64,000 bases of DNA from NCBI RefSeq assembly GCF_038618305.1, contig NZ_CP152017.1, positions 1,837,501 through 1,901,500 on the forward strand, read 5' to 3'. This document shows positions 47,675 through 56,206 of the stretch, piece by piece. This DNA is from Sporosarcina sp. FSL K6-2383. Lineage in GTDB: Bacteria > Bacillota > Bacilli > Bacillales_A > Planococcaceae. How positions within the stretch are numbered: position 1 is the first letter of the stretch; each line of letters begins with the position of its first letter. The notes under the pieces were generated by a model. The model ran no database searches and had not been told where the DNA came from. It was given only the letters and a program-made list of their open reading frames with translations. The translations under genes were made by a program, and so were the position numbers.

Positions 47675-50600
47675 ATGGCAATTATTCAAGTGTCTCAGCG
47701 TGAAGGATCCAACTACAAAGCCATTCAGGTTGCAGTAGAGGCAGCTCTACCAGGAGATACAGTGGAAGTTGATGAAGGTGTTTATGATGAACATGTAACA
47801 ATCGATAAGCTGCTCGTTCTTCGAAGTTCAGAAGGTGAAGCGAGCTCAGCTCGTCTAACAGGAAGTGTTCGTATCGCGACAACGGAAGAAGTGCGTATCG
47901 AATCGATCAGTATTGGAGGAGGCACTGGTCCAGTGGACTATGGTTTACATATCGAATCAGGAGATGTAACGCTTCACCACTGTCTTTTCTCTGAGATTCA
48001 AGGAGTTGCAATGCGAGTTGATGCAGCTGCAAAAGTATCCGCAGAGCATTCGAACTTTCAAAAAAACATACAAGGGATTGAGGTAGTAGGGCGTTTGGCT
48101 TTGTTCGAATGCATAGTAGAAGACACGATCAAGTCTGCACAAATTAGTGTGTGCGCGGGAGGAGAAGTCGCGGTAACGAATTCCGGAATTTTAAGTGGGC
48201 AAGATGCTGGCCTTTGCTTGTATGAAACGAGTCGTGCAACAATCACCCAAAGTTCATTCATCGGAAATCGCGGGGTTCAACTTCGTTTGGAACAAGACAG
48301 TTCTATGCACGTAGAAAGTACGAATTTTTATTTTGGACATGTCCAAGGAATCTATTGTGATCAATCTAAGGGTGTCCTGAAAAATTGTGTCTTTAAAAAC
48401 CAAAGTTTGGAGCATGTAGCATTTACGAATGGATCCCATATTAAAGTCGAGGCAAGTACGTTTGAAAATGGTGAGGCTGAAGGAATGAACGTCAGTGGTT
48501 CATCAGTTGAGCTATCCGACTCACAGTTTAAAAACCAAAAAGGAGACCAAATTTCCTGTCACGAACAAAGCAAACTCTCGATTACAAAAACTCAGATTCT
48601 TTCGGGTGAGTCTAGAGGAATTGTTTCCGAAAATTCCACGTGTACACTCATCGAATCTGAAGTGAAGTACAATCAGATGACGCAACTCTCAGCGTTTACT
48701 CAAAGCGTGTTCACGATTCTGGGTTGTGAAGTTGAGAGTGGAAACAATAAAGGAGTTTACGTGACAAGTAGTCAAGTGACTATTTCGGATTCTCTTATTA
48801 GCCATCATAGTGGTGTACATATTTTTGCTTCTGAACAATCGGAAGTAATTTTGTCGGCGACCGGAGTAAAGAGTGGGGATAGTGTAGGGATAGTTGTGAA
48901 AGAATCCAAGTTGACGGCAGCCAATTGCATCATCTTCGGTCATAAGGGATCCAACGTTTTACTCAGTGCTGCGGCTAAAGCAGAAATTACCGATTGTAGA
49001 ATATCGGGTGGCGATAAAAACGGCATACTTGCAGGTCCTGAAGTAGTTATTTCAGTAGAACGGTCAATTTTGTTCAATCATAAAAGGCCACAAATAAGAG
49101 CAACGGAATCTGCAGAAGTCTTTATAACGGAATGTGAAATCTATGACGGTCAATCGTCAGGAATCGTCTTGAGTCAGGTGGAGCGTACTGAAGTGACGGG
49201 TACTCGAGTACATGGTCATCGTGATGATCAAATCATCTTGCAAGATTGTTCAGATGCTGTATTCACTGGGGTGCAAGTGATGAATGGGAAGAAGGCTGGA
49301 CTGAGGCTCGAGCGTTCGGTTCCGGTTCTTAACGACTGTTCTTTTGAGAACAACGAAGCAGGAGATTTAGTCCGCTTTGATGACAGTGTTCCTTTGCTTA
49401 CCGATACGGACTTGCAGGTTCCACCAATCACTAGTAAATTAGGCGGCAGTGCTGGACATTCCTCTACTGTAGATTCATCACCTACTGATCAGATGGATGT
49501 TTTCATGAGTGGTTTGAACGGGTTTATTGGACTGGAAGATGTGAAAGACAAAATCCAGGAGTTTAAAAACGTAAGCGACATTAATCAATTCAAATTAGAG
49601 CGTGGAATGAAAGCTAATCCGATGATAGCGCCTCATATGGTCTTTCAAGGTAATCCGGGTACTGGTAAAACGACAGTCGCTCGACTTATAGGAAAGATTT
49701 TTAAGGAACTAGGTTTATTAAAGACAGGCCACGTAACTGAAGTGAAGCGGGAAGATCTCGTTGGAACGCATGTTGGTGAATCAGAAGAACGAACGAAAGT
49801 AATTATTAAGGAAGCTATGGGTGGCGTCCTCTTTATAGACGAAGCGTATACGCTTGCAGCAGGGGGCAATTCTAGTAATGATTTCGGTAAAAAAGTAATT
49901 GAAACGTTGCTTCCTGCAATGGAAAATTCTCGAGGTGAATTCATTGTCATCGCGGCAGGCTATACCGAAGAAATGAACAGTTTCCTAGCGTCTAATCCGG
50001 GATTGAAAGATCGTTTTACTGAAAAGATTCACTTTCAAGACTATACACCAGATGAGTTGCTTCAAATCTTCTTAAGCGAGTGTGAAGGAAGCTATGTGCT
50101 TACTCCTGCTGCCAAACAAGCAGTTTATGAGGAGTTCGTGGAACGTTATCGTATGCGCGATGAAACATTTAGTAACGCTCGAATGGCACGTATACTATAC
50201 GATCAAATCGGGCTTGCTCAGTCGATGAGAATTGCGAAACTTCCGCGTGAAGAGTGGACGGAAAAGGTATTGACGACGATTGAAGAACAAGACGTTGTAA
50301 AAGCGGTACAAGAGCGTGGAGTGAAGACGTACGAAGTTCCAATCGATGAAGTACTACTCGCCCATAAACGTGCAGAACTCCATCAGTTTATCGGCCTTGG
50401 TTCTGTGAAGGCTGAAATAGATAAAATGATTGAATTAATGAGATACTACAAACGAGAAAATCATTCTACAGAGAAATTGATGAACCACACGCTGTTGATT
50501 GGTAAACCAGGGACAGGTAAAACCGAGGTCGGTCGTGTGCTCGCTGGTATTTATCAAGCGCTTGGATTATTAGAACGAGGCGATCTGATTGAAGTAGATC

Positions 50601-51157
50601 GTAGCGATTTAGTCGGTAGTCATATTGGTGAAACGGAGAAGCTGACAGCCGGGCTGATTGAACGAGCGATGGGTAGTGCGTTATTTATTGATGAAGCGTA
50701 CACACTTGCGAGTGGTGGAGAGAATGACTTCGGGAAAAAAGCAGTGGACGTGTTGCTGAAAAAAATGTCCGATCGACAAGGCGAGTTCCTAGTAATCGCC
50801 GCAGGGTACGAAAAAGAAATGAATCATTTCTTAGACAGCAACGCCGGACTCCGTCGACGTTTCGGACTAACGTTCCATTTTGAAGATTATACACCAAAGG
50901 AATTAATGGAGATTACCGACCTCTATAGTAAAGGGTACGGCATAACAGATGAAGCAAAGCGTGCATTAGTTCGTCACTATGAAGAGATTTATGCGCGTAG
51001 AGATAGTCATTTCGGAAATGCCGGTCTTGCTAAAAAAATAGCGAAAGAAATGACGCGTAAAGTCGATTATCGAATGGCTGTGGCGAGCAATAAACAAAAT
51101 AGGCTTGCGCTCGAAAAAGAAATTACGAAGAATGATTTAGTTTTGTTGGAGAGTTGA
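47675..51157 (+). CDS. Beta-helix protein fused to two CbbX/SpoVK-type AAA+ domains
   Basis: A 1160-residue protein with an unusual plan. Residues 1 to about 580 are right-handed parallel beta-helix coils: an opening typical of the pectate-lyase/NosD fold (YKAIQVAVEAALPGDTVEVDEGVY) and about 20 rungs of roughly 22-24 residues with recurring motifs of the type G-x-x-x-G-I/V and S/N-x-V/I-x-L/I-x-x-S/C. After a Ser/Pro linker come two AAA+ modules of the CbxX/CfqX (SpoVK) type. The first has Walker A GNPGTGKT at 659-666 and FIDEAYTLA near 720. The second has GKPGTGKT at 943-950 and FIDEAYTLAS near 1004. Both ATPases look intact. There is no signal peptide, so it is cytoplasmic. A remodelling or sensing role is inference. 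Confidence 0.88.
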   Translation: MAIIQVSQREGSNYKAIQVAVEAALPGDTVEVDEGVYDEHVTIDKLLVLRSSEGEASSARLTGSVRIATTEEVRIESISIGGGTGPVDYGLHIESGDVTLHHCLFSEIQGVAMRVDAAAKVSAEHSNFQKNIQGIEVVGRLALFECIVEDTIKSAQISVCAGGEVAVTNSGILSGQDAGLCLYETSRATITQSSFIGNRGVQLRLEQDSSMHVESTNFYFGHVQGIYCDQSKGVLKNCVFKNQSLEHVAFTNGSHIKVEASTFENGEAEGMNVSGSSVELSDSQFKNQKGDQISCHEQSKLSITKTQILSGESRGIVSENSTCTLIESEVKYNQMTQLSAFTQSVFTILGCEVESGNNKGVYVTSSQVTISDSLISHHSGVHIFASEQSEVILSATGVKSGDSVGIVVKESKLTAANCIIFGHKGSNVLLSAAAKAEITDCRISGGDKNGILAGPEVVISVERSILFNHKRPQIRATESAEVFITECEIYDGQSSGIVLSQVERTEVTGTRVHGHRDDQIILQDCSDAVFTGVQVMNGKKAGLRLERSVPVLNDCSFENNEAGDLVRFDDSVPLLTDTDLQVPPITSKLGGSAGHSSTVDSSPTDQMDVFMSGLNGFIGLEDVKDKIQEFKNVSDINQFKLERGMKANPMIAPHMVFQGNPGTGKTTVARLIGKIFKELGLLKTGHVTEVKREDLVGTHVGESEERTKVIIKEAMGGVLFIDEAYTLAAGGNSSNDFGKKVIETLLPAMENSRGEFIVIAAGYTEEMNSFLASNPGLKDRFTEKIHFQDYTPDELLQIFLSECEGSYVLTPAAKQAVYEEFVERYRMRDETFSNARMARILYDQIGLAQSMRIAKLPREEWTEKVLTTIEEQDVVKAVQERGVKTYEVPIDEVLLAHKRAELHQFIGLGSVKAEIDKMIELMRYYKRENHSTEKLMNHTLLIGKPGTGKTEVGRVLAGIYQALGLLERGDLIEVDRSDLVGSHIGETEKLTAGLIERAMGSALFIDEAYTLASGGENDFGKKAVDVLLKKMSDRQGEFLVIAAGYEKEMNHFLDSNAGLRRRFGLTFHFEDYTPKELMEITDLYSKGYGITDEAKRALVRHYEEIYARRDSHFGNAGLAKKIAKEMTRKVDYRMAVASNKQNRLALEKEITKNDLVLLES

Positions 51158-51244
51158 ATGATTTGTTGTTTTAACGTTATTAAAGAGGTTAAAAATAGGG
51201 ACGATGTTGAGATGAGTGATGGGTCGACGTTTTATTTGAAGTAA
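51158..51244 (+). CDS. Candidate 28-residue open frame after the AAA gene
   Basis: An ATG overlaps the end of the AAA gene region behind TTGGAGAG and opens MICCFNVIKEVKNRDDVEMS, then ends DGSTFYLK before a terminator. It could be a tiny coupled gene or a fragment. Support is weak. Confidence 0.25.
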   Translation: MICCFNVIKEVKNRDDVEMSDGSTFYLK

Positions 51245-51265
51245 TAGTATAATGTGATTTTCATA

Positions 51266-51302
51266 AAAAGCAGGACTCGATGGTATCGGGAATCCTGCTT
51301 TT
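51266..51302 (+). terminator. Terminator after the beta-helix/AAA gene
   Basis: A stem AAAAGCAGGA (51266-51275) with TCCTGCTTTT (51293-51302) encloses a GC-rich loop. It is the likely end of the large gene's transcript. Confidence 0.75.
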
Positions 51303-51403
51303 GCATGTTAGATTTTTTTGTGGTGCCTGGTTCATACTTAATTCAGAATTATATAGGAACATGTACCTTTTGAATTGGAGGATTATTTCCTTTAGTGTCA
51401 GGC

Positions 51404-51571
51404 ATGGAAGTGACCACCGACCCTGTTTATGCAATTATTTCTGTAGAGTTGACGAGTCCATATGTCGAACCCTCTCATGCTAATGACAAATCTTCCGAAA
51501 TGGATTTTCGAATTTTAACGGATAAAGGGGAATAAATCAACATCGAGATACAGTTGAAAGGAGATTATGCC
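51404..51571 (+). pseudogene. Fragment of a Rpn/PD-(D/E)xK transposase-like nuclease gene
   Basis: The frame reads AIISVELTSPYVE, DKSSEMDFRILTDKGE, a TAA stop at 51533, then INIEIQLKGD in the same frame. The D-x(n)-E-I-Q arrangement is the nuclease core of the Rpn family (recombination-promoting nuclease, PDDEXK transposase-like). Only about 55 residues remain and a stop interrupts the active-site block, so it is a relic. Confidence 0.6.
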
Positions 51572-51572
51572 A

Positions 51573-51621
51573 GGGTGCCTGTGTAACAAAGATTTCTGAA
51601 TTAATTCTAACACAGGCACCC
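51573..51621. repeat. Inverted repeat element with GGGTGCCTGTGT ends
   Basis: GGGTGCCTGTGT (51573-51584) and ACACAGGCACCC (51610-51621) are perfect 12-base inverted copies around a 25-base AT-rich centre. They are similar in style to the element at 43515-43594 and to lone half-sites at 51311 (GGTGCCTGG) and 52932 (GACAGGCACC). Confidence 0.5.
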
Positions 51622-51842
51622 CGTAATAGTTTAAGGCCCTGGTATTCAGAAATGAATGCTGAGGTTTTTGGTGATGAGATAATAGATTAATGCTTTTGAT
51701 TTATTAGTATAAACAGTCTAATTTGTTATAGGATAGAATTAAGAGCGTGTGTTCTTTTGGGGTGTGATGAACGATTACACTTTGCAATCAGAGGAATGAC
51801 AATATAGAAGTGAATTTAGATAAATCGATTCAAATAAAAAGG

Positions 51843-51975
51843 AACGCATGTACGAATGACATGAGTTCCTTTTCTCCGATACTCAAACGCATGTACGAGT
51901 GACATGAGTTATACGTTTCTCTGCTATTATATTCATTATCACAAGAATACATACATTTTGTCAAGGAAGGCAGGT
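51843..51975 (+). repeat. Dispersed promoter-like repeat, copy 1
   Basis: AACGCATGTACGAATGACAT with trailing GAGTT occurs at 51843-51867 and again with one change at 51886-51910. The second copy continues with about 65 bases (TTTCTCTGCTATTATATTCA onward) that recur at about 59070-59165 with roughly 80 percent identity by eye. CATGT-N7-ACATG forms an inverted pair in each short unit. It resembles a control region that has been duplicated. Confidence 0.55.
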
Positions 51976-51981
51976 GAGTAC

Positions 51982-52531
51982 TTATATGAATGAGTCTAAG
52001 ACTACAGATTTAATTATTTGTTTTGATGAGAGCGGCAAACAAAGCAGCCCCCAACCGATTCCATCTGTATCTGTTACAATTTCCCTCAATCTTTCTTTGA
52101 AAATTTGGATAAACTCCTCTTCCTCATTGCAAATCGTAATGACCTTTTCATACATTGTTTCCATACTGGTATAAAAACGTTCATCAATATCACCGTACGT
52201 ATTTGTAAACTCGACGCCTTGTTCGACGTAGTAAAGCATAAGCTCCGTTGTTAGTAAGAGATTGTTTGTTGTTTTTTTGAAATTGGAAATGGCCTCTTTC
52301 GCCTCACTCAAACGTAATTTACCATGTCCCTTAGCGGGAAAGAATTCATTTCCGACTTTAATTTTTGCTTCATTGAAAAGTTCAGTTACTGCTTGCTCCC
52401 CTAGAAATTGAACTGACAAATAAGACTGTACGTCCTTATTGATTTTGTAAAGATCCGCTACCAATTGAATGAGTTGTTTTTGATCGTAGTTTTTCAGCAG
52501 TTTTTTTCAATTCGGTTACTTTTAGCTTCAT
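51982..52531 (-). pseudogene. DUF6155 family protein gene with a frameshift
   Basis: A start at 52531 behind AAGGAAGG opens MKLKVTELKK. A run of seven A (about 52499-52507) then breaks the frame; removing one A joins it to LLKNYDQKQLIQLVADLYKI and the long downstream frame (VQSYLSVQFLGEQAVTELFN, LMLYYVEQGVEFTNTYGDID, ERFYTSMETMYEKV). The whole matches the DUF6155 family of Bacillales, a helical protein of unknown role. The extreme C-terminus also departs from the family pattern after DTDGIGWG. It is either a pseudogene or a homopolymer sequencing error. Confidence 0.65.
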
Positions 52532-52611
52532 AAAAAGCACCTTCCTTTGATAATTTCTTAACTAACTAGGATATATATAACAGTATACATCAAGTAAATC
52601 GAGGGATTGAT

Positions 52612-52837
52612 ATGAAAGATGAAATGGAGAAACTGAGGCAAGAAAATCACTACTTGAAACAATTACTAGTGAAGAACTTGACGGTGGATACGGTTGTAAA
52701 GCAGGCGAAGTTGCTGGCTGGTGGGATGGAGATATAAGAATAGTTTGTGGCCCTATTGTTCTCAACTAAATTGTATAGCTGAACCTTGTTCTTCTGGCAG
52801 TGGGAAGAAGTATAAAAAGTGTTGTAGGAAGGGCTGA
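52612..52837 (+). pseudogene. Broken gene ending in a SEC-C zinc motif
   Basis: A plausible start MKDEMEKLRQENHYLKQLLV (coiled coil) runs to a stop at 52735-52737. In another frame the region ends EPCSSGSGKKYKKCCRKG, the SEC-C zinc-binding motif found at the end of SecA and many small proteins. The first cysteines of the motif are partly degraded. It is a fragment of a SEC-C protein, function unknown. Confidence 0.55.
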
Positions 52838-53027
52838 GGATGGATAGGACCTATTGATAGATGACTTATCCAATAATTCCAGTTGCCTATATAAATGAGA
52901 GACAGGATATAAATTGCTTTAATATATTAATGACAGGCACCCTTAATTTCAAGTACCCTCTTCTTTACGTGCAGTCGCCCGCTTCAGCATACAATCTCCC
53001 ATTCCCCAAAACTTATAAAAAAACTTT

Positions 53028-53053
53028 TGAAACTTTTCCTGAAAAACTACGTC
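53028..53053 (+). promoter_or_regulatory. ECF sigma promoter of the S-layer-homology gene
   Basis: TGAAAC (53028-53033), 16 bases, then CGTC (53050-53053), followed by TGTAGGTT. This is the SigW/SigM-like ECF promoter form. An identical architecture, including the TGTAGGTT extension, precedes the deacetylase gene at 54354. Confidence 0.82.
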
Positions 53054-53100
53054 TGTAGGTTGTTTGCATGACAATGGAAGTTGAAATAGGAGGAAGTCAA

Positions 53101-54207
53101 ATGAAGGGGTACAAAATGTTTATCGCAACCATAGCGGCAGCTATTGCTGTTCCTGTCATCGTTTTACCAATGCAGGCAGAAGCGGCAGTGAAGAGTCCTT
53201 TTAAGGACGTGTCCAAGAACAGCCCATATTATGAAATCATCCATGAAATGCGGGACCAGCATATTATCAGTGGTTACGAAAACGGGGAATTCAGGCCGAC
53301 TGAAGTTATCACACGAAAACATGCGTCAGCCCTCGTCAACCGTGCTGTCACATTGCCAGCAACAAAGCCGTTCGTTCCGTTCAAGGACGTATCCACGAAG
53401 AATGCCTTCTTCAATGACGTGAAGAAATTGCAGCAGGCTGGGCTTTTTGAGCCGGATTCGAAAGGCAACTTCACTCCGAATAAACCAATCAGCCGTGCGG
53501 AGATGGCAAAGTTGCTGGCCGTGGCTTTTGATTTGAAAGTGAAAGTGGATTTGGATTTCATGGACGTGCCAAAAGACCATCCTGCGAGCAAATACATCAG
53601 GGCACTTTATTCTAATGGCATTACAACAGGTGATTGGGGGTTCTACAATCCCGATAAACCCGTTACAAGAGTGCATTATGCCGTATTTCTATATCGGTTG
53701 GTGCATATGAATGATCCGATTGATCCTGCGGCACCGGCGCAGCGGATTCGGGGACAGTTTGCGAGCATTTCTGCACAGGAGTTGGAGAGGGATTCCAGTA
53801 CGATGGCCAATACGATGCTGCGAATGCTTCGGCAAAAGGTAACAGATAATCCATCCGATTATCTCATTACGGACGTGTTATATGGTGACTGGGCGGAAGT
53901 GAATAGTTATCCGGCAGGCCATTCACTCGGGCAAATGGCTAAGGAAAACATCCTTTATTTGAAACGTTTTGTGGAGAAGGATCCGAAGTTAGAGGCGATT
54001 TTGGATAAATGGCTGCAAGAGGACTTCTCGCAAGTGAAAGATGACTATTTTTATTTGAGACTTGAAGGAGACCAGGATTACGGGAATTGTATTGTTTGCG
54101 AAGACCATTCATCCATTCATATACGGACCAAAAAAGCGGAAGAACATTTTGTACGTACACTTTACGGAGAAGAAGGGTTGCAACGGCATAAGGAGCAATG
54201 GAACTAA
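53101..54207 (+). CDS. S-layer-homology (SLH) domain protein
   Basis: A 368-residue exported protein. The start at 53101 follows AGGAGGAAG. The signal peptide ends AEAAV near residue 30. Three SLH domains follow (about 32-85, 90-150 and 152-212) with typical phrases FKDVSKNSPYYEIIHEM, ISGYENGEFRPTEVITR, NFTPNKPISRAEMAKLLAVA and YNPDKPVTRVHYAVFLYRLV, which should anchor it to pyruvylated wall polymer. The last 150 residues (helical, ending VRTLYGEEGLQRHKEQW) are unknown. It is preceded by an ECF-type promoter and probably belongs to the regulon of the sigma factor 1.5 kb downstream. Confidence 0.9.
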   Translation: MKGYKMFIATIAAAIAVPVIVLPMQAEAAVKSPFKDVSKNSPYYEIIHEMRDQHIISGYENGEFRPTEVITRKHASALVNRAVTLPATKPFVPFKDVSTKNAFFNDVKKLQQAGLFEPDSKGNFTPNKPISRAEMAKLLAVAFDLKVKVDLDFMDVPKDHPASKYIRALYSNGITTGDWGFYNPDKPVTRVHYAVFLYRLVHMNDPIDPAAPAQRIRGQFASISAQELERDSSTMANTMLRMLRQKVTDNPSDYLITDVLYGDWAEVNSYPAGHSLGQMAKENILYLKRFVEKDPKLEAILDKWLQEDFSQVKDDYFYLRLEGDQDYGNCIVCEDHSSIHIRTKKAEEHFVRTLYGEEGLQRHKEQWN

Positions 54208-54353
54208 GCCTTACGAATCTTATTATCTATAACAAATGAGCATCTGGTCAACATAGGGGGGTGTCCAGAAAGTCAGTGGAAATTGGCTTTCTAGGCGACC
54301 CCGTATTATGGATATGTCGGCGTACCTTCAAAAAGAAACTTTTTAAAAATCTT

Positions 54354-54379
54354 TGAAACTTTTTCCGGAAATCTCCGTC
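54354..54379 (+). promoter_or_regulatory. ECF sigma promoter of the deacetylase-sigma operon
   Basis: TGAAAC (54354-54359), 16 bases, CGTC (54376-54379), then TGTAGGTT. The spacing and flanks are the same as at 53028. Because the downstream operon encodes an ECF sigma factor and its likely antagonist, this is probably an autoregulated promoter. Confidence 0.85.
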
Positions 54380-54413
54380 TGTAGGTTACTTAATTGACTG
54401 TGGGGGAAAATGT

Positions 54414-55682
54414 ATGAAGAAGATTTCTAGAAAAACACCATTACTTGTGTGCTTGATTGTATTTATAATAAGTGTTGGTGCGATATGGATTTTAGTTGAA
54501 TCGCAAGGAAGGGTGTTCGCGCAGGAAAGGGATCAGTTTGTCACGAAGCGGGTATTTGAGCGGGTGTTGACATTGCAGGAGCGTCAGCCGATTTATATGA
54601 AAGGGGAGGCCTTGACGCAGATTGGCGAGTTGAAGGCGAATCAGCCTGTTGCAATCACAGGTGAGGATGAGGCGTATTATGAGCTTCGATTGGGAAATAT
54701 GACTGCTTTTGTTCGTAAGGGGCAGGCGACGGTTGAAAAAAAGAAGCTTTTGACAGTTTTACATACGGAGCGGTCTGCTGCGATTCATACGCTTCAAAAG
54801 ACCGCGGTTTACGAGTATGCTGACTTGCAGAGCAGCGTTATACTAGAGATGGAAGAAGGCTATCGTTATCCGGTCATAGGGGAGGAAGAGGATTGGTATA
54901 TCCTCGCAATAGGAGAGCGGCCGGGATATGTTGCTAAGCAGTCCGTTGCTTTGGACGAAGGCCTTCCTGTGCTTGTCTACCATCAAGTTTTGCCACGCGA
55001 GTTGATGAGAACGATGGCAAGTACGATTTCCTTGGAAACGTTTGAGCAGCAGATGGGGTACTTGGCGGATCATCATTTCGAGACGCTGACGGCATATCAG
55101 TTGTATGATTATTTGGAAGGGCGCCTTGTTGTCCCGAGCAAAGCAGTGCTCATTACATTCGATGATGGGTTATTATCGACGAAGGAATATGCCTATCCCA
55201 TTTTAAAGCAATACGGGTTTACTGCGCTTCAGCACATTATTTCCTCACGTACGGATCGGGCACAGGGAGCGCAGCTGTTTGATGTGGAAGGTCCGTTGCA
55301 GTTTTTTACCGCTACGGATTTAGAAGAGCTGGCGGATGTTTTCCAGTTCGAAGCACATACATATGAATTGCATTCACTTGATGAGGATTTGGGTGTTGGG
55401 GTTGCGTTAGATCATTCAAAAGAAAAGATTCTTTTAGATTTACAGCAGAATATCCAGCAAGTACCGGCAGCCGTTTCATTAGCCTATCCGTTTGGGCATT
55501 ATCATGAGGATTTCATCGCGGCGGCTAAAGAGGCAGGGTTGTTGATCGGTTTTACTACGACCGAAGGGTATGCCAATCGAAAGACATCCAATTATGAAGT
55601 ACGCCGATATGGAATAACAGAGAAAAAGTCGTTTGAGCAATTTGTTACGTATATGGAGGGGAACATGACGTGGCCATCATAG
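54414..55682 (+). CDS. Membrane-anchored polysaccharide deacetylase
   Basis: A 422-residue protein with an N-terminal membrane anchor (about 8-28). Two SH3-like repeats (about 55-100 and 115-175, with KGEALTQIGELKANQPVAIT-type and YEYADLQSSVILEMEEGYRY segments) suggest wall binding. The C-terminal NodB domain (about 185-415) has LVYHQVLP, ITFDDGLLSTKEYAYPIL with the catalytic aspartates near 250, the metal-type HTYELHSLDE block and SLAYPFGHYHEDFIAAAKEAG. It should deacetylate cell-wall glycans outside the membrane. It leads an operon with the ECF sigma and anti-sigma genes, with an ECF promoter just upstream. Confidence 0.9.
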   Translation: MKKISRKTPLLVCLIVFIISVGAIWILVESQGRVFAQERDQFVTKRVFERVLTLQERQPIYMKGEALTQIGELKANQPVAITGEDEAYYELRLGNMTAFVRKGQATVEKKKLLTVLHTERSAAIHTLQKTAVYEYADLQSSVILEMEEGYRYPVIGEEEDWYILAIGERPGYVAKQSVALDEGLPVLVYHQVLPRELMRTMASTISLETFEQQMGYLADHHFETLTAYQLYDYLEGRLVVPSKAVLITFDDGLLSTKEYAYPILKQYGFTALQHIISSRTDRAQGAQLFDVEGPLQFFTATDLEELADVFQFEAHTYELHSLDEDLGVGVALDHSKEKILLDLQQNIQQVPAAVSLAYPFGHYHEDFIAAAKEAGLLIGFTTTEGYANRKTSNYEVRRYGITEKKSFEQFVTYMEGNMTWPS

Positions 55683-55702
55683 AGGGGGGCGAGGGTTCGT
55701 AA

Positions 55703-56206
55703 ATGAGTACTATCGATCAAATAATCGATGAGCATTCGCGTTATTTAGTGCGCATCGCTTATTTATATGTGAAGAATTGGTCGACTGCAGAGGATATTGT
55801 ACAGGAAGTATTTGTTACGTATTTTCAAAAGAGTGACCAGTTCCGCAATGAGGCGTCATTGAAGACCTATTTAACGAAAATGACAGCCAATCGTGCAAAA
55901 GATTATTTGCGCTCGTGGAAGCATAAAAAAGATGTGCTGTTCGATACCATCTTTGCTTCGACAAGAGGCGCAGAAGAAGTCGTGTTGGAGCAAGAACGGC
56001 TGGCCACACTTGAAAAAAATCTTTTCCAGCTTCCATTAAAATACCGTGAACCATTACTATTATTTTATTATGACGAGCAATCGATAGCGGAAATAGCAAG
56101 CTATCTGCAGCTGAATGAAAATACCGTGAAAACACGGTTGCGAAGGGCAAAGCAGCAGCTAAAGGAATTTTTTGAGGAAGAGGACGGGGAGGGAGTGAGC
56201 AATTGA
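55703..56206 (+). CDS. ECF RNA polymerase sigma factor
   Basis: A 167-residue extracytoplasmic-function sigma factor. Region 2 (about 8-75) has the core-binding and -10 motifs (YLVRIAYLYVKNWSTAEDIVQEVFVTYFQ). Region 4 (about 105-160) has LPLKYREPLLLFYYDEQSIA and EIASYLQLNENTVKTRLRRAKQQLK. It sits 20 bases after the deacetylase gene, and its stop overlaps the next start by four bases, the usual sigma/anti-sigma coupling. The TGAAAC-N16-CGTC promoters at 53028 and 54354 are its probable targets. Its class looks SigM/SigV-like; the inducing signal is unknown. Confidence 0.93.
   Translation: MSTIDQIIDEHSRYLVRIAYLYVKNWSTAEDIVQEVFVTYFQKSDQFRNEASLKTYLTKMTANRAKDYLRSWKHKKDVLFDTIFASTRGAEEVVLEQERLATLEKNLFQLPLKYREPLLLFYYDEQSIAEIASYLQLNENTVKTRLRRAKQQLKEFFEEEDGEGVSN

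Noticed and set aside
51974..52174. Plus-strand 66-codon frame starting at the end of the dispersed repeat
   Set aside because: It lies antisense to the much better supported DUF6155 gene.
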